NCBI RefSeq assembly: GCF_009695585.1
Contig: NZ_VUNR01000005.1
Coordinates: 62,001 to 126,000, forward strand
Reading direction: 5' to 3'
From: Anaerovibrio slackiae
GTDB lineage: Bacteria > Bacillota > Negativicutes > Selenomonadales > Selenomonadaceae
Length of the DNA stretch: 64,000 nt
A model generated the notes under the pieces. That model did not search any database. It was not told the origin of the DNA and saw nothing but the letters and a program-made list of their open reading frames with translations. Shown here one piece after another: positions 26,028 to 34,296 of this stretch (positions within the stretch are counted from its first letter, which is position 1; each line of letters opens with the position of its first letter). The position numbers were made by a program, and so were the translations under genes.

Positions 26028-29000
26028 GTGAGCAATTCCAAGGGTGTCAAGGGCGATTTTGTTATTTTGGACGGGGAAAAGTTCTACAAGCTGGAGAACT
26101 ATGACCGCATGGATGATTTTTTCATGACTATCACCAGTTCCGGCGATGTGTGGAATTTTCTGTGGGCGAAGGGCGGCATCACTGCCGGCAGGAAGAATGC
26201 CGACCACGCTATTTTCCAGTACGGCACGGCAGACAGGATTGCCGACTACAAGTACACCACCGGCTCCTATACGGCGATTCAGGTGGAAAGGGCTGATGGC
26301 GTAACGCTGTGGGAGCCTTTTGGCAGGTTTTTGCAGGGAACAGGGGCGGCAGGCATCCCGGAGGATGGCGTGCAGTACAATCTGTACAAGAATATCAACG
26401 GCTCCAAGGTGATTTTTGAGGCACGTAATGAGGCTTTGCAGCTGGTTTTCCGCTATGGCTGGACCTCCAGCAGGCGTTTTGGCCTGGTCAAGCTGGCAAA
26501 GCTCATCAATATGGCTGACAAGCCTCAGAGGGTGCGCGTTTTGGATGGTGCCAGGAATATCATGCCTGCCATTGTGGATGCCTCCCTGCAGAACAATATG
26601 TCCGTGCTGGTGGATGCCTACAAGAGCACGGAGCTGGATACAGAGTCGGGACTTGCCATGTTTGCCCTGTCTTCGGCCCTGACGGACAGGGCCGAGCCAA
26701 ATGAGGCGCTGCTGGCCAATACCTGCTGGTTTACCACAGAGGATGAGGTGTATATTTCTGATGGGGTGATACAGGACTTTGCTGCTGGCAGGAAGCTTAC
26801 GGAAACAGATATAATTAAAGGCGGCAGGGGCAGCTGCTTTATCCTGCATGAGGCGGAGCTGGCAGCTGGCTCCGAGGACAGCTGGGCAAGTGCCTTTGAC
26901 CACTCCCTGAATGCAGCTGATGTGGTGAAGCTGAAAAAGGTGCTGGCTGACAGGAAAGAGGCGGCAAGGCTTCTGGCAGAGGATATCGGGGCTACGGATG
27001 CTGAGCTGGACAGGTTTATCGGTGAGGCTGACGGCATTCAGTCTACGGCTGATGAGATGGCATGTGTCCACCATCGTACCAACGTGATTTTCAATATCAT
27101 GCGGGGCGGCTTCTTTGCCAATGATGGCAGGATTGATGTGGCAGATTTTCTTGCCTTTGTCAAGCAGAGAAGCGCAGCTGAATATGATAAGGCGGCAAGG
27201 CTGCTGGCTGATATGGAGGAATCTTCTGAGGCGGCAGGGGAGAAGTCTGTGGCCAAGAAGACCTTGGAGGGAAAGATTTTTGCAGCGGCTGACAGCCAGC
27301 TGACCAGGCTGTATATGGAATACCTGCCGGTGATTTTCTCCCGCAGGCATGGTGACCCTTCCCGTCCGTGGAATAAGTTCAACATCGCCCTGACTGATGG
27401 GGACGGCAACCAGGTGCTGAACTACGAGGGCAACTGGCGTGATATTTTCCAGAACTGGGAAGCCCTGCTGATATCTTACCCTGAGTACATTTCCAATGTG
27501 GTGGCGAAGTTTGTCAATGCCATGACCATTGACGGCTTTAACCCGTACCGCATTTCCCGGGAGGGGATTGACTGGGAGTGTCCGGACCCTTCGGACCCTT
27601 GGGCGCAGTTCGGCTACTGGGGCGACCATCAGGTGATTTATCTCCAGAAGCTGTTGGAGCTTTTGGCAGGCTATGATGCTGCTTTGCTGGATGATTATCT
27701 GTCTGCCAAGCTGTTTTCTACTGCCAATGTGCCATACAGGCTGAAAAGCTATGAGGATATCTGCCGTGACCCGAGAAATTCCCTGATTTTTGACAAGGCT
27801 CTCAGCGACGAGCTCTTGAAAAAGGCAAAGTCCCTGGGGACTGACCAGAAGCTGGTGCAGGACAAGGAAGGCAGGGTGGCACTGGTGAACCTGACTGCCA
27901 AGCTTCTGCAGCTGGTGATTGCCAAGGCTGCCAATCTTGTGCCGGGAGGCGGCGTGTGGATGAATACCCAGCGGCCTGAGTGGAACGATGCCAACAATGC
28001 CCTGGCTGGCTGGGGTCTGTCCATGGTAACCGTCTGCTACATGGAGCGGATGCTGAAGTTCCTGACGGAGCTCTATGGGCATCATGGTGAAGCTGTCTAT
28101 GAGATACCTGCCACGATTGCAGCATGTATGCAGGATTTGAAAAAGCTTTATGCAGGTGCAGGCATGAAGGCAGGCAATGCAGTCTTTGCGGATGGAGTCT
28201 TTGCGGATGCAGGCAGCCGCAAGGCGTTTACTGATGCGGCAGGCTTGATTTTCCAGCAGGAAAGGGACAGCCTGTACAGGGAGTATTATGGGGCTGAGTC
28301 TGCCCAGGTGTCCGGCAATGAGCTGAAGGAGTTCTACGGACTGGTGGAACGCCTGGTAGCCGGGACTATTGCCTGCAACAAGCGGGCAGATGGCCTGTAT
28401 CACACCTACAACACCCTGAAGCTGGCTGCTGACGGCATGGAGATAGAGCACTTGCAGGAGATGCTGGAGGGGCAGGTGGCTGTGCTGTCCAGCGGGCTTC
28501 TGACCTCCGGGGAGGCAGTGGAAATCTGTACTGCCCTCAGGCATAGTGGCATGTACGAGGAGCGGCAGAATTCCTATATGCTCTATCCAAACAAGAATTT
28601 GCATTGCTTTTTGGCAAAGAACCGCGTTTGCGCTGACAGGGCAAAGGGGCTGGAAGCTTATCTTGAGCAGGATTTGGATGGCTTCTATCATTTCAATGCC
28701 TGCTGCCAGAATGAGGAAAAGCTCACCGGCTGGCTGGAGACTCAGCCTGCTATGGCTGCTGCTGACAGGGAGAAGCTTTTTGCCCTGTATGAGGAAGTAT
28801 TTAACCATCATGCCTTTACGGGCAGGTCCGGCACCTTCTATGCCTATGAGGGGCTGGGCAGCATCTACTGGCACATGGTGGCCAAGCTTCTGGTGGCAGT
28901 GCAGGAAAATGCCCTGCGCTCCCTGGCTGCTGATGATGGCTATGGGGAGAAGCTGAAGGCGTTGTATCAGGAAATCAAGGCTGGGCTGGGCGGTTCTGCC

Positions 29001-29381
29001 AAGTCCCCTGAGGTATACGGGGCGTTCCCGTTTGATGCGTATTCCCATACCCCTTACCATAAGGGTGCCTGCCAGCCGGGCATGACCGGACAGGTAAAGG
29101 AGGAAATCCTTACCCGCTGGGGCGAGCTGGGCATCAGCATTGAGGCAGGCTGTGCCGTATTTAAGCCGCAGCTTCTGCCAGAGGCTGAGATGGGGGATGC
29201 CAGTCTGGGCTTTACCTGGTGCGGTGTGCCTGTCAGCTACCGCCGGGGGGCAAAGAAGCTGGCTGTCAGCATGGCAGATGGCACTGTGCAGGAATTTGAC
29301 GGCGGCGTGCTGCCACAGGAGTACAGTGAGCTGCTGTTCAGCCGCAGCCATGCCATCAGCAGGATAGAGTTCAGCTTTTGA
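26028..29381 (+). CDS. Large protein of uncertain function, possibly glycoside-active
   Basis: A 1117-residue protein with no signal peptide and no clear transmembrane segment. I do not recognise a firmly characterised family. Segments such as NYEGNWRDIFQNWEALLI, FGYWGDHQVIYLQKLLELL and PEWNDANNALAGWGLSMVT are Trp/Asp-rich and recall the (alpha/alpha)6-barrel of glycoside phosphorylases and hydrolases, sometimes annotated as cellobiose-phosphorylase-like. That is inference at low confidence. GTG 26028 is taken as start for its GAGGGGAGAG site. Monocistronic with a strong terminator downstream. Confidence 0.6.
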   Translation: MSNSKGVKGDFVILDGEKFYKLENYDRMDDFFMTITSSGDVWNFLWAKGGITAGRKNADHAIFQYGTADRIADYKYTTGSYTAIQVERADGVTLWEPFGRFLQGTGAAGIPEDGVQYNLYKNINGSKVIFEARNEALQLVFRYGWTSSRRFGLVKLAKLINMADKPQRVRVLDGARNIMPAIVDASLQNNMSVLVDAYKSTELDTESGLAMFALSSALTDRAEPNEALLANTCWFTTEDEVYISDGVIQDFAAGRKLTETDIIKGGRGSCFILHEAELAAGSEDSWASAFDHSLNAADVVKLKKVLADRKEAARLLAEDIGATDAELDRFIGEADGIQSTADEMACVHHRTNVIFNIMRGGFFANDGRIDVADFLAFVKQRSAAEYDKAARLLADMEESSEAAGEKSVAKKTLEGKIFAAADSQLTRLYMEYLPVIFSRRHGDPSRPWNKFNIALTDGDGNQVLNYEGNWRDIFQNWEALLISYPEYISNVVAKFVNAMTIDGFNPYRISREGIDWECPDPSDPWAQFGYWGDHQVIYLQKLLELLAGYDAALLDDYLSAKLFSTANVPYRLKSYEDICRDPRNSLIFDKALSDELLKKAKSLGTDQKLVQDKEGRVALVNLTAKLLQLVIAKAANLVPGGGVWMNTQRPEWNDANNALAGWGLSMVTVCYMERMLKFLTELYGHHGEAVYEIPATIAACMQDLKKLYAGAGMKAGNAVFADGVFADAGSRKAFTDAAGLIFQQERDSLYREYYGAESAQVSGNELKEFYGLVERLVAGTIACNKRADGLYHTYNTLKLAADGMEIEHLQEMLEGQVAVLSSGLLTSGEAVEICTALRHSGMYEERQNSYMLYPNKNLHCFLAKNRVCADRAKGLEAYLEQDLDGFYHFNACCQNEEKLTGWLETQPAMAAADREKLFALYEEVFNHHAFTGRSGTFYAYEGLGSIYWHMVAKLLVAVQENALRSLAADDGYGEKLKALYQEIKAGLGGSAKSPEVYGAFPFDAYSHTPYHKGACQPGMTGQVKEEILTRWGELGISIEAGCAVFKPQLLPEAEMGDASLGFTWCGVPVSYRRGAKKLAVSMADGTVQEFDGGVLPQEYSELLFSRSHAISRIEFSF

Positions 29382-29445
29382 TGCTAGCAGTTAAGGAAAA
29401 TTTTGTCCGTAAATTGCAAAAAATAAAATAAAAGTAAACTAAAAA

Positions 29446-29507
29446 GATGGTTTTGATGTGCATTCTATACATGTTAGACATGCTATGCGTCAAAACCATC
29501 TTTTTTA
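29446..29507. terminator. Bidirectional terminator after the large protein gene
   Basis: GATGGTTTTGA (29446-29456) pairs with TCAAAACCATC (29490-29500), with further pairing inside (CATG...CATG). It is flanked by A-rich and TTTTTT sequence, so it can serve this gene and the convergent YvrJ cluster. Confidence 0.9.
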
Positions 29508-29541
29508 TTTAAGCATTTGTTTTTTATTTTTTGCTATTTGT

Positions 29542-29724
29542 TTATGCGGCGTTATTGGGATTATGGGGATTCATATAATAGTAGCCGTTCCGCAGCTCCA
29601 GTATCAGCTCGTCCACTTTGTTGGAAAACCTGTCCAGCGTGGCTTGGAATTTTACCAGCAGGTAGCAGGAGACAACGATGGGGAAGCCGACCGTGGAAAT
29701 GGCGGATAAAAGCTTTTCTTCCAT
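29542..29724 (-). CDS. YvrJ-family small membrane protein
   Basis: A 60-residue protein with one hydrophobic helix near the N-terminus (AISTVGFPIVVSCYLLVKF), matching the YvrJ family, whose members open with a short polar stretch, VGFPIxVxxYLL and a charged tail. Function unknown. AAAGGAG precedes ATG 29724. It is last in a leftward set with DUF2922 and DUF1659 genes, a recurrent association in Firmicutes. Confidence 0.82.
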   Translation of the reverse strand: MEEKLLSAISTVGFPIVVSCYLLVKFQATLDRFSNKVDELILELRNGYYYMNPHNPNNAA

Positions 29725-29842
29725 GAATGTGCTCGCTCCTTTCGATATTAAAATTGCCCCGCCGGGGAAGCGGGGCAACGTAGGGAAATAATAGGTGGTA
29801 AACAAAGTTCATGCCTTGAACCTTCAGGCGTTCAAGCTGGCC

Positions 29843-30064
29843 TTATGCCTCCGGCAGCTCCGTGATGATAGTCTCACGGATATAGGCGCGTTTGATGCCG
29901 TCAATAGGGGAGCCGGTCTCAAACTGGAACACATCCTTGTCGATGATGTTCTGCATTACGCCCTTTACCTGGCTGGCAGTAATGCCATCCTTCGGGTCCG
30001 CCAGGGAAATAGTCTTGGTGCCGTCCTCGCCACGGGTAAAGACCATATTAAGCTTCTTTGCCAT
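29843..30064 (-). CDS. DUF2922 protein (copy 1)
   Basis: A 73-residue DUF2922 protein: KKLNMVFTRGEDGTKTISLADPKDGITASQVKGVMQ in outline, ending with IKRAYIRETIITEL. No catalytic motif is visible. It follows a DUF1659 gene and precedes yvrJ. GAAAGGAG lies before ATG 30064. Function unknown. The second copy of this family sits about 600 bases upstream in the same transcript direction. Confidence 0.85.
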   Translation of the reverse strand: MAKKLNMVFTRGEDGTKTISLADPKDGITASQVKGVMQNIIDKDVFQFETGSPIDGIKRAYIRETIITELPEA

Positions 30065-30159
30065 ATATATTCTCCTTTCCATTAAAGTTAGTAGCTAAAG
30101 GGGTTAAAGGCTCTTAATGCTCAAGAGCCACTTGAAGCAGTGCCGCCCTATGTCATGGG

Positions 30160-30384
30160 TTATGCGGCCTTCTTCAAAACGTGGGTGTCAATACGGAGCA
30201 CATCCTCATTGGGATAATTGTACAGACCGGCCAGCTTGTCCCCGATGCTTTTCATGTCAGCATCAGAGATAGCGGTATCAAAGCCGTTGATGGTCTTGTA
30301 CAAAAGGATGTGGTCACCCTCGTTATCGGTGCCGGTAATCAGTGCCAGCTTCAAGGCAGAAGACTTGGTTTCACGAATTGCCAT
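30160..30384 (-). CDS. DUF1659 protein (copy 1)
   Basis: A 74-residue DUF1659 protein (SSALKLALITGTDNEGDHIL ... DKLAGLYNYPNEDVLRIDTHVL). Members are small and uncharacterised, usually paired with DUF2922. AAAGGAGGAA precedes the ATG. Function unknown. Confidence 0.85.
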   Translation of the reverse strand: MAIRETKSSALKLALITGTDNEGDHILLYKTINGFDTAISDADMKSIGDKLAGLYNYPNEDVLRIDTHVLKKAA

Positions 30385-30443
30385 AGATAGTTCCTCCTTT
30401 CATGTCTCAACAAACTCAAAAGTTAATAAGCCTCTGTATGTGG

Positions 30444-30665
30444 TCAGGCTGCGGCATCTTCCAGCTCAGTCACGATGACATCGCTGTAATACGCCTTCTT
30501 GATACCATCCACAGGCACGTCCTTGACCAGGACAGCCTTCTTGTCCACAATCGCCTGCATTGCCTCATAGGCCTGAGCCTTGGTGAGGTTCGGATTTGGA
30601 TCGCTGATGGTAATAGTCTTGGAACCGGTGCCCTTGCTGAACACCAGATGCAGTGTTGCTGCCAT
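30444..30665 (-). CDS. DUF2922 protein (copy 2)
   Basis: A 73-residue paralogue of the copy 600 bases downstream in transcript order. It shares the pattern LxxxFSKGxGxKTITISDPNPNLT, then AMQAIVDKKAV and DGIKKAYYSDVIVTEL. ATG 30665 has a GAAAGGAGTG site. Function unknown. Confidence 0.85.
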   Translation of the reverse strand: MAATLHLVFSKGTGSKTITISDPNPNLTKAQAYEAMQAIVDKKAVLVKDVPVDGIKKAYYSDVIVTELEDAAA

Positions 30666-30722
30666 AAAAATCACTCCTTTCGTCAGTCACGCAATCGATA
30701 CATAGTTTTGCCCCTTCGCAGG

Positions 30723-30941
30723 TTATGCGGAGAGGACAGAGGTGTCAACCCGGTCTACCTCTGCCAGGGCATGGCTCTGCAGTCCTGCCAGACCGTCGGC
30801 AATGCCCAGAAGCTCATCATCGGTGAGCCCGGGATTGATGCCGCCAAAGCTCTTGGTAGAGCAGGTGGCATCCCCCTTGGCATTAGTGCCGGTCTCCAGC
30901 TTCAGCTTGAGGGTGGAATGGTTGTCCATCAGTGTGCTCAT
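30723..30941 (-). CDS. DUF1659 protein (copy 2)
   Basis: A 72-residue paralogue of the other DUF1659 gene (STLKLKLETGTNAKGDATCSTKSF ... LQSHALAEVDRVDTSVLS). First gene of the cluster; GAAAGGAGATG precedes ATG 30941. The 200 bases upstream hold no gene and are AT-rich. Confidence 0.85.
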   Translation of the reverse strand: MSTLMDNHSTLKLKLETGTNAKGDATCSTKSFGGINPGLTDDELLGIADGLAGLQSHALAEVDRVDTSVLSA

Positions 30942-31142
30942 GAAAACATCTCCTTTCACGAAAAATAATTTTTTCAGGGAACAGGTGCATATGACAAATG
31001 ATTATAAAATCAACAAGCAATATACATGGAAAAGTTAGGGGGTATGGGAAATATATTGCTTTTATCAGGTGCCGTTGTTCCCTGCACCCATATAGTACGT
31101 CCATGACATGTCACCGTCAAGTCTTTTTTTAAAAAATTTTTT

Positions 31143-31538
31143 TTACGCCATATTCCAGCCCTGCCAATCGCTGTGGGGACGGGGAGCAGGCCGCCTGGTG
31201 GCAGCCTTGTCCAGCTGCCACTGCATGCGCCGCAACACCCCTTCGCAATAATTCAATGACTCGGCCTTGTTCCGCATCATGACATCCATGGCCTTCAAGG
31301 TGCTATCCGTGCCGTATTCAGCCAGGAAGCGGAGCAGCTTCACCTTGTCCGCAGAAGGGGGCTCTCGTTTGAAGTAGTCCATGTAGGCATCCTGGCAGAG
31401 CTGGTAATCCCCGCTGTTCTGACAGAATTCATTGACTGTCATAGGCACTTTAGGGTTAGCAGTATTATTGCCAATGCTATGGCAATTGCTATTACTGCTG
31501 CCGTTGTTTATATTTTTCTTTTCTGCCTGATCTGTCAC
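31143..31538 (-). CDS. DnaD-like protein, probably lacking its true N-terminus
   Basis: The 131-residue reading ends in a helical segment (DKVKLLRFLAEYGTDSTLKAMDVMMRNKAESLNYCEGVLRRMQWQL) resembling the C-terminal DnaD/replication-initiator domain (family pattern YxEGILRxW). The GTG at 31538 has no ribosome site. The frame stays free of TAA and TGA far upstream, through 31727, giving plausible peptide (GLYRCIKGLFYILSENKTEN, then SPIGEEEEKKR). This suggests a gene whose 5' part was removed by prophage integration. Function is tentative. Confidence 0.55.
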   Translation of the reverse strand: MTDQAEKKNINNGSSNSNCHSIGNNTANPKVPMTVNEFCQNSGDYQLCQDAYMDYFKREPPSADKVKLLRFLAEYGTDSTLKAMDVMMRNKAESLNYCEGVLRRMQWQLDKAATRRPAPRPHSDWQGWNMA

Positions 31539-31626
31539 TGTAGTAACGTGGGTAGTATATCTTTTCTTTTCTTCTTCTTCTCCTATAGGGGAGTTTTCAG
31601 TTTTGTTTTCACTCAGTATATAGAAT

Positions 31627-31670
31627 AAACCCTTGATACATCTATAGAGTCCAGATGTATCAAGGGTTTT
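31627..31670. terminator. Perfect 17-bp hairpin beside the integrase
   Basis: AAACCCTTGATACATCT (31627-31643) and its exact complement (31653-31669) enclose nine bases. A T-rich tail exists on both strands. It lies between the integrase stop and the DnaD-like frame, where a bidirectional terminator or part of an attachment site would be expected. Confidence 0.7.
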
Positions 31671-31733
31671 AGATTGGATAAGATTAGGTAAAATTTGGTT
31701 CGTTGCTAACTTACTACTAGCATACTACTAACA

Positions 31734-32726
31734 CTATTTGTAGGTCGGTAGCACATTAATAGCTTCAATAAGTTGCTCTTTGGTCTTATGCGTGTATACT
31801 GAATCATCTACGTCACTCCCTGCATGACCGATTATTCTTTGAATGATAACCTTGTTCACGTTAGCGTTGTTCAGCATGGTCTCGCATGTATGTCTTCCGT
31901 CATGCGGTGTATGCTTTTGGAGACATGGTATTCCGCTATTCTTCCAGCGGTGCTCCCTAAAATTTGACGTTGACATACTAACGAAAAGTTCCTTATCGCT
32001 CTGGTATCTCTGGATTATTGGCTTTATGGCATCATGAATAGGGATAACCCTGTCCTTCCCAGCTTTCGTTTTAATACCACCAATCATATAGTCCTCATGT
32101 ATGTTAGAGTTTTTAAGGGTAAGCAATTCGCCAATTCTCATTCCGGTGAATATCAGTATCAGAGCCATGTCAGCTGTAAAGCCTCCTTCGTGTTGCCATA
32201 GTTCATGTATTTCTTCTGGAGAGAACGGGTAATGCAATGTTGACTTGTCTACAGCCTGGGGAGTTAAGGCATCCGCAAGGTTTGTTGAGGTATAGCTATT
32301 CATCATGGCAAACTTGTATAGCCCTTTGATTGCTGCCTTTAAAACCTGGGATACCGATGGAGTAGTGCTATCCATTATCAATTGCAAATCATGTGCTGTC
32401 ACATGTTTAAACTTGTGCCTGTGTAATGGAGTTAGTTTTCTGAGCGATGCCTTATATGATGCTGAGATATCCTTTGAAGATGCCTTGTAATCCAGGAACT
32501 CCTGAACTACTTCGCCGAATGTCTTCTTGTTGCCAGCAAGATACTGTGGTTCACGGTGGTATATAGCGAGGGCATCCAATCCTTCCTGGCGTGTCCTATA
32601 GTAGCCTATAGGTTCCCTGTCCACCTTGCCTTCTGCGTTGATGCCATGCGATACCACAACTATCCACGGCTTCCTGCGCTTGCCTGAGAGCTTATAGACA
32701 CTTCCGTATCCATTAGGTAATCTCAT
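31734..32726 (-). CDS. int: Phage tyrosine integrase
   Basis: A 330-residue site-specific recombinase. N-terminal arm-binding domain (RLPNGYGSVYKLSGKRRKPW), SAM-like core-binding domain (about 65-165), then the catalytic domain. Catalytic residues are visible: Arg in FTGMRIGELL, His-x-x-Arg in TPHDGRHTCETM, His in IIGHAGSDV and Tyr in SVYTHKTKE. GGGAGGCG precedes the ATG. The stop is TAG, followed in frame by TGT TAG TAG. It faces left, toward the presumed attachment site. Confidence 0.96.
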   Translation of the reverse strand: MRLPNGYGSVYKLSGKRRKPWIVVVSHGINAEGKVDREPIGYYRTRQEGLDALAIYHREPQYLAGNKKTFGEVVQEFLDYKASSKDISASYKASLRKLTPLHRHKFKHVTAHDLQLIMDSTTPSVSQVLKAAIKGLYKFAMMNSYTSTNLADALTPQAVDKSTLHYPFSPEEIHELWQHEGGFTADMALILIFTGMRIGELLTLKNSNIHEDYMIGGIKTKAGKDRVIPIHDAIKPIIQRYQSDKELFVSMSTSNFREHRWKNSGIPCLQKHTPHDGRHTCETMLNNANVNKVIIQRIIGHAGSDVDDSVYTHKTKEQLIEAINVLPTYK

Positions 32727-32771
32727 GATTAATCGCCTCCCAAAAAATCTAAAAATTTTTCATGGTTATCC

Positions 32772-32812
32772 TTGACCATACATGTAATATAATGTATCAT
32801 GTATATAGTCAA
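32772..32812 (+). promoter_or_regulatory. Promoter/operator of the excisionase-like gene
   Basis: TTGACC (32772-32777), 17-base spacer, TATCAT (32795-32800). The same stretch is a dyad: TTGACCATACATG against CATGTATATAGTCAA. The core GTATCATGTATATAGTCA recurs in nearly identical form at 33303-33320, so both are likely bound by the XRE repressor. Confidence 0.65.
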
Positions 32813-32834
32813 CAGGGCGAAAGGAGGTGTAAAT

Positions 32835-33020
32835 ATGAAGATTTCAATAGACTATGCCGCTCACCAAATGGGAGTGAGTCCATCGTTTCTCCGGGCAGGA
32901 TTGCAACGAGGGGCTTTCCCATTTGGCACAGCGTACAAGAATGATAACCGGTGGAGCTACTATATTTTCCCAGCTAAGTTCCAGGAGTATATAGGCTCCG
33001 CATGTCCTCAAGGAATTTGA
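32835..33020 (+). CDS. Excisionase-like small DNA-binding protein
   Basis: A 61-residue protein with a MerR/excisionase-type winged-helix start (SIDYAAHQMGVSPSFLRAGLQRGAFPFG) and a C-terminal YYIFPAKFQEYI strand-helix. Proteins of this kind direct integrase toward excision or act as Cox-like repressors. A strong GAAAGGAGGTG site precedes the ATG. The last 47 bases overlap, tail to tail, with the repressor gene. Confidence 0.65.
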   Translation: MKISIDYAAHQMGVSPSFLRAGLQRGAFPFGTAYKNDNRWSYYIFPAKFQEYIGSACPQGI

Positions 33021-33261
33021 CCATGAGGTCAAGCTCTTCTTTGGAGAAACGTTTCGCTAAATGCAGGGACTCAACATTTCTTCCCATCATATGGTCAACG
33101 GAAACCTTGAGTTCATTTGCAGTCTTCTCGATAGTAGACCACTTTGGGTCACCTTCTCCATTTTCCAACCTCTGGATGGCTGGGAGAGACACGCCAACCC
33201 TGTAAGCAAGGTCTCTCTGGGACAGTCCCTGGGCTTCACGAAGTTCTCTAATTTTTCTCAT
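32974..33261 (-). CDS. XRE-family (cI-like) phage repressor
   Basis: A 95-residue protein with an N-terminal HTH_XRE domain (KIRELREAQGLSQRDLAYRVGVSLPAIQRLENGEG in outline) and a short C-terminal helical dimerisation region; no LexA-type peptidase domain. It probably keeps the prophage silent by binding the two dyads at 32772-32812 and 33281-33320. ATG 33261 has GAAAGGAGTG upstream. Confidence 0.85.
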   Translation of the reverse strand: MRKIRELREAQGLSQRDLAYRVGVSLPAIQRLENGEGDPKWSTIEKTANELKVSVDHMMGRNVESLHLAKRFSKEELDLMVKFLEDMRSLYTPGT

Positions 33262-33280
33262 AAAAATTTCACTCCTTTCC

Positions 33281-33320
33281 TTGACTACACTTATGACATG
33301 TTGTATCATATATGTAGTCA
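33281..33320 (+). promoter_or_regulatory. Early rightward promoter/operator
   Basis: TTGACT (33281-33286), 17-base spacer, TATCAT (33304-33309). Outer arms TTGACTACA / TGTAGTCA make a dyad, and GTATCATATATGTAGTCA matches the other operator at all but two positions. It should drive the early block from the SSB-like gene onward. Confidence 0.7.
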
Positions 33321-33406
33321 CTGAGGTAAACTTCTATAGATACATTATAGCACAGTTTGTCAAGGGTGAAAAGCAGTTTTTTAAAAATTTTTTAGGAGGT
33401 CATATC

Positions 33407-34003
33407 ATGGCAAAGATTATCAAGAAGTCGTTTGACAACAAGGTTACTCCGAAGGGATTAGCCAAGTGGGTAAAAGTAAACTCCAGGTACGATGAATACG
33501 AGGGTAAGAAGAAGTACACTGTAACCCTGCGGTTCCCGAACAAGGACGATGAGGCTCGCATGAAGAAGTTCTGTGATGATACCTTGGCAGAAGCAAAGAA
33601 ACTGTCTGAGTTCGAGGGGCGTACATGGAGAAGCGGTGATGACCTGCGCAATGGCTATACCGTAAACGAGGATGGCTCTCTGGACTTCAAGTTCCAGACC
33701 GCAGCATTCTATACCGACAAGGATACCGGTGAGCTGGTTCAGAAGTTCATCCCTGTATTCAATGTAGCAACCCAGTCAAAACTGCCACACGATGTAAGCA
33801 TTGGTGATAACTCTGAATTGCGCATTGCATTCATGCCGATGGCATATTGGATGACCAAAGACTCAAACGGTGTGAATCTGTACATTAACAAGATTGTCGT
33901 TGATAAACTGATTGAGTTCGGCGGTAGTGATGATTTCAGTGAGTTCGGTATTGAGATGCCGGTGAGAGAGCCTGGCCTCGATGAGGAGGACGTTCCAATC
34001 TGA
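33407..34003 (+). CDS. Phage single-stranded DNA-binding-like protein
   Basis: A 198-residue protein, first of the replication block. Beta-rich central part (YTVTLRFPNKDDEARMKKF, FKFQTAAFYTDKDTGELV) and an acidic C-terminal tail (REPGLDEEDVPI) recall phage OB-fold SSBs such as the DUF2815/gp2.5-like group, whose acidic tail contacts polymerase and helicase. Assignment rests on size, tail and position before the primase-helicase. ATG 33407 follows TAGGAGGT. Confidence 0.65.
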   Translation: MAKIIKKSFDNKVTPKGLAKWVKVNSRYDEYEGKKKYTVTLRFPNKDDEARMKKFCDDTLAEAKKLSEFEGRTWRSGDDLRNGYTVNEDGSLDFKFQTAAFYTDKDTGELVQKFIPVFNVATQSKLPHDVSIGDNSELRIAFMPMAYWMTKDSNGVNLYINKIVVDKLIEFGGSDDFSEFGIEMPVREPGLDEEDVPI

Positions 34004-34296
34004 TGAAAAGCTGGGATGACTGCAATAAGCCTCACAGGCTGGCAAAGAAGTTCCTTGGAATAACAGGTGACTTCTCCAAGAAGAACTTCTTTGCTGTCTA
34101 CAGCTTCTTTAAGAAGCAACAGGAGACCACTCTGAATCTGCTATATGAGTACCTTTGCTCCCTTGACGGGAAGCGAAAGATTACTATGGCAGACCTGTTT
34201 AAACAGGCGGATGAGTGGAACACGAGAAGCAAAGTAAAACACATAACTCATAGTAATGTTACTGATTATCTTGAGTTATTAGGAGGTACACGATGA
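34003..34296 (+). CDS. Phage protein of unknown function
   Basis: A 97-residue, helix-rich basic protein (RLAKKFLGITGDFSKKNFF, SKVKHITHSNVTDYLELLGG). Not recognised. The start overlaps the SSB-like stop (TGATG), and its own stop overlaps the next start (ATGA), so it is translated in the replication cluster. The C-terminal half looks like a small nucleic-acid-binding helical bundle, which is a guess. Confidence 0.65.
   Translation: MKSWDDCNKPHRLAKKFLGITGDFSKKNFFAVYSFFKKQQETTLNLLYEYLCSLDGKRKITMADLFKQADEWNTRSKVKHITHSNVTDYLELLGGTR

Noticed and set aside
25839-29351. 1170-residue antisense frame opposite the large protein
   Set aside because: No start signal and low-complexity His/Gln/Leu-rich shadow composition; the plus-strand gene has a ribosome site and terminator.
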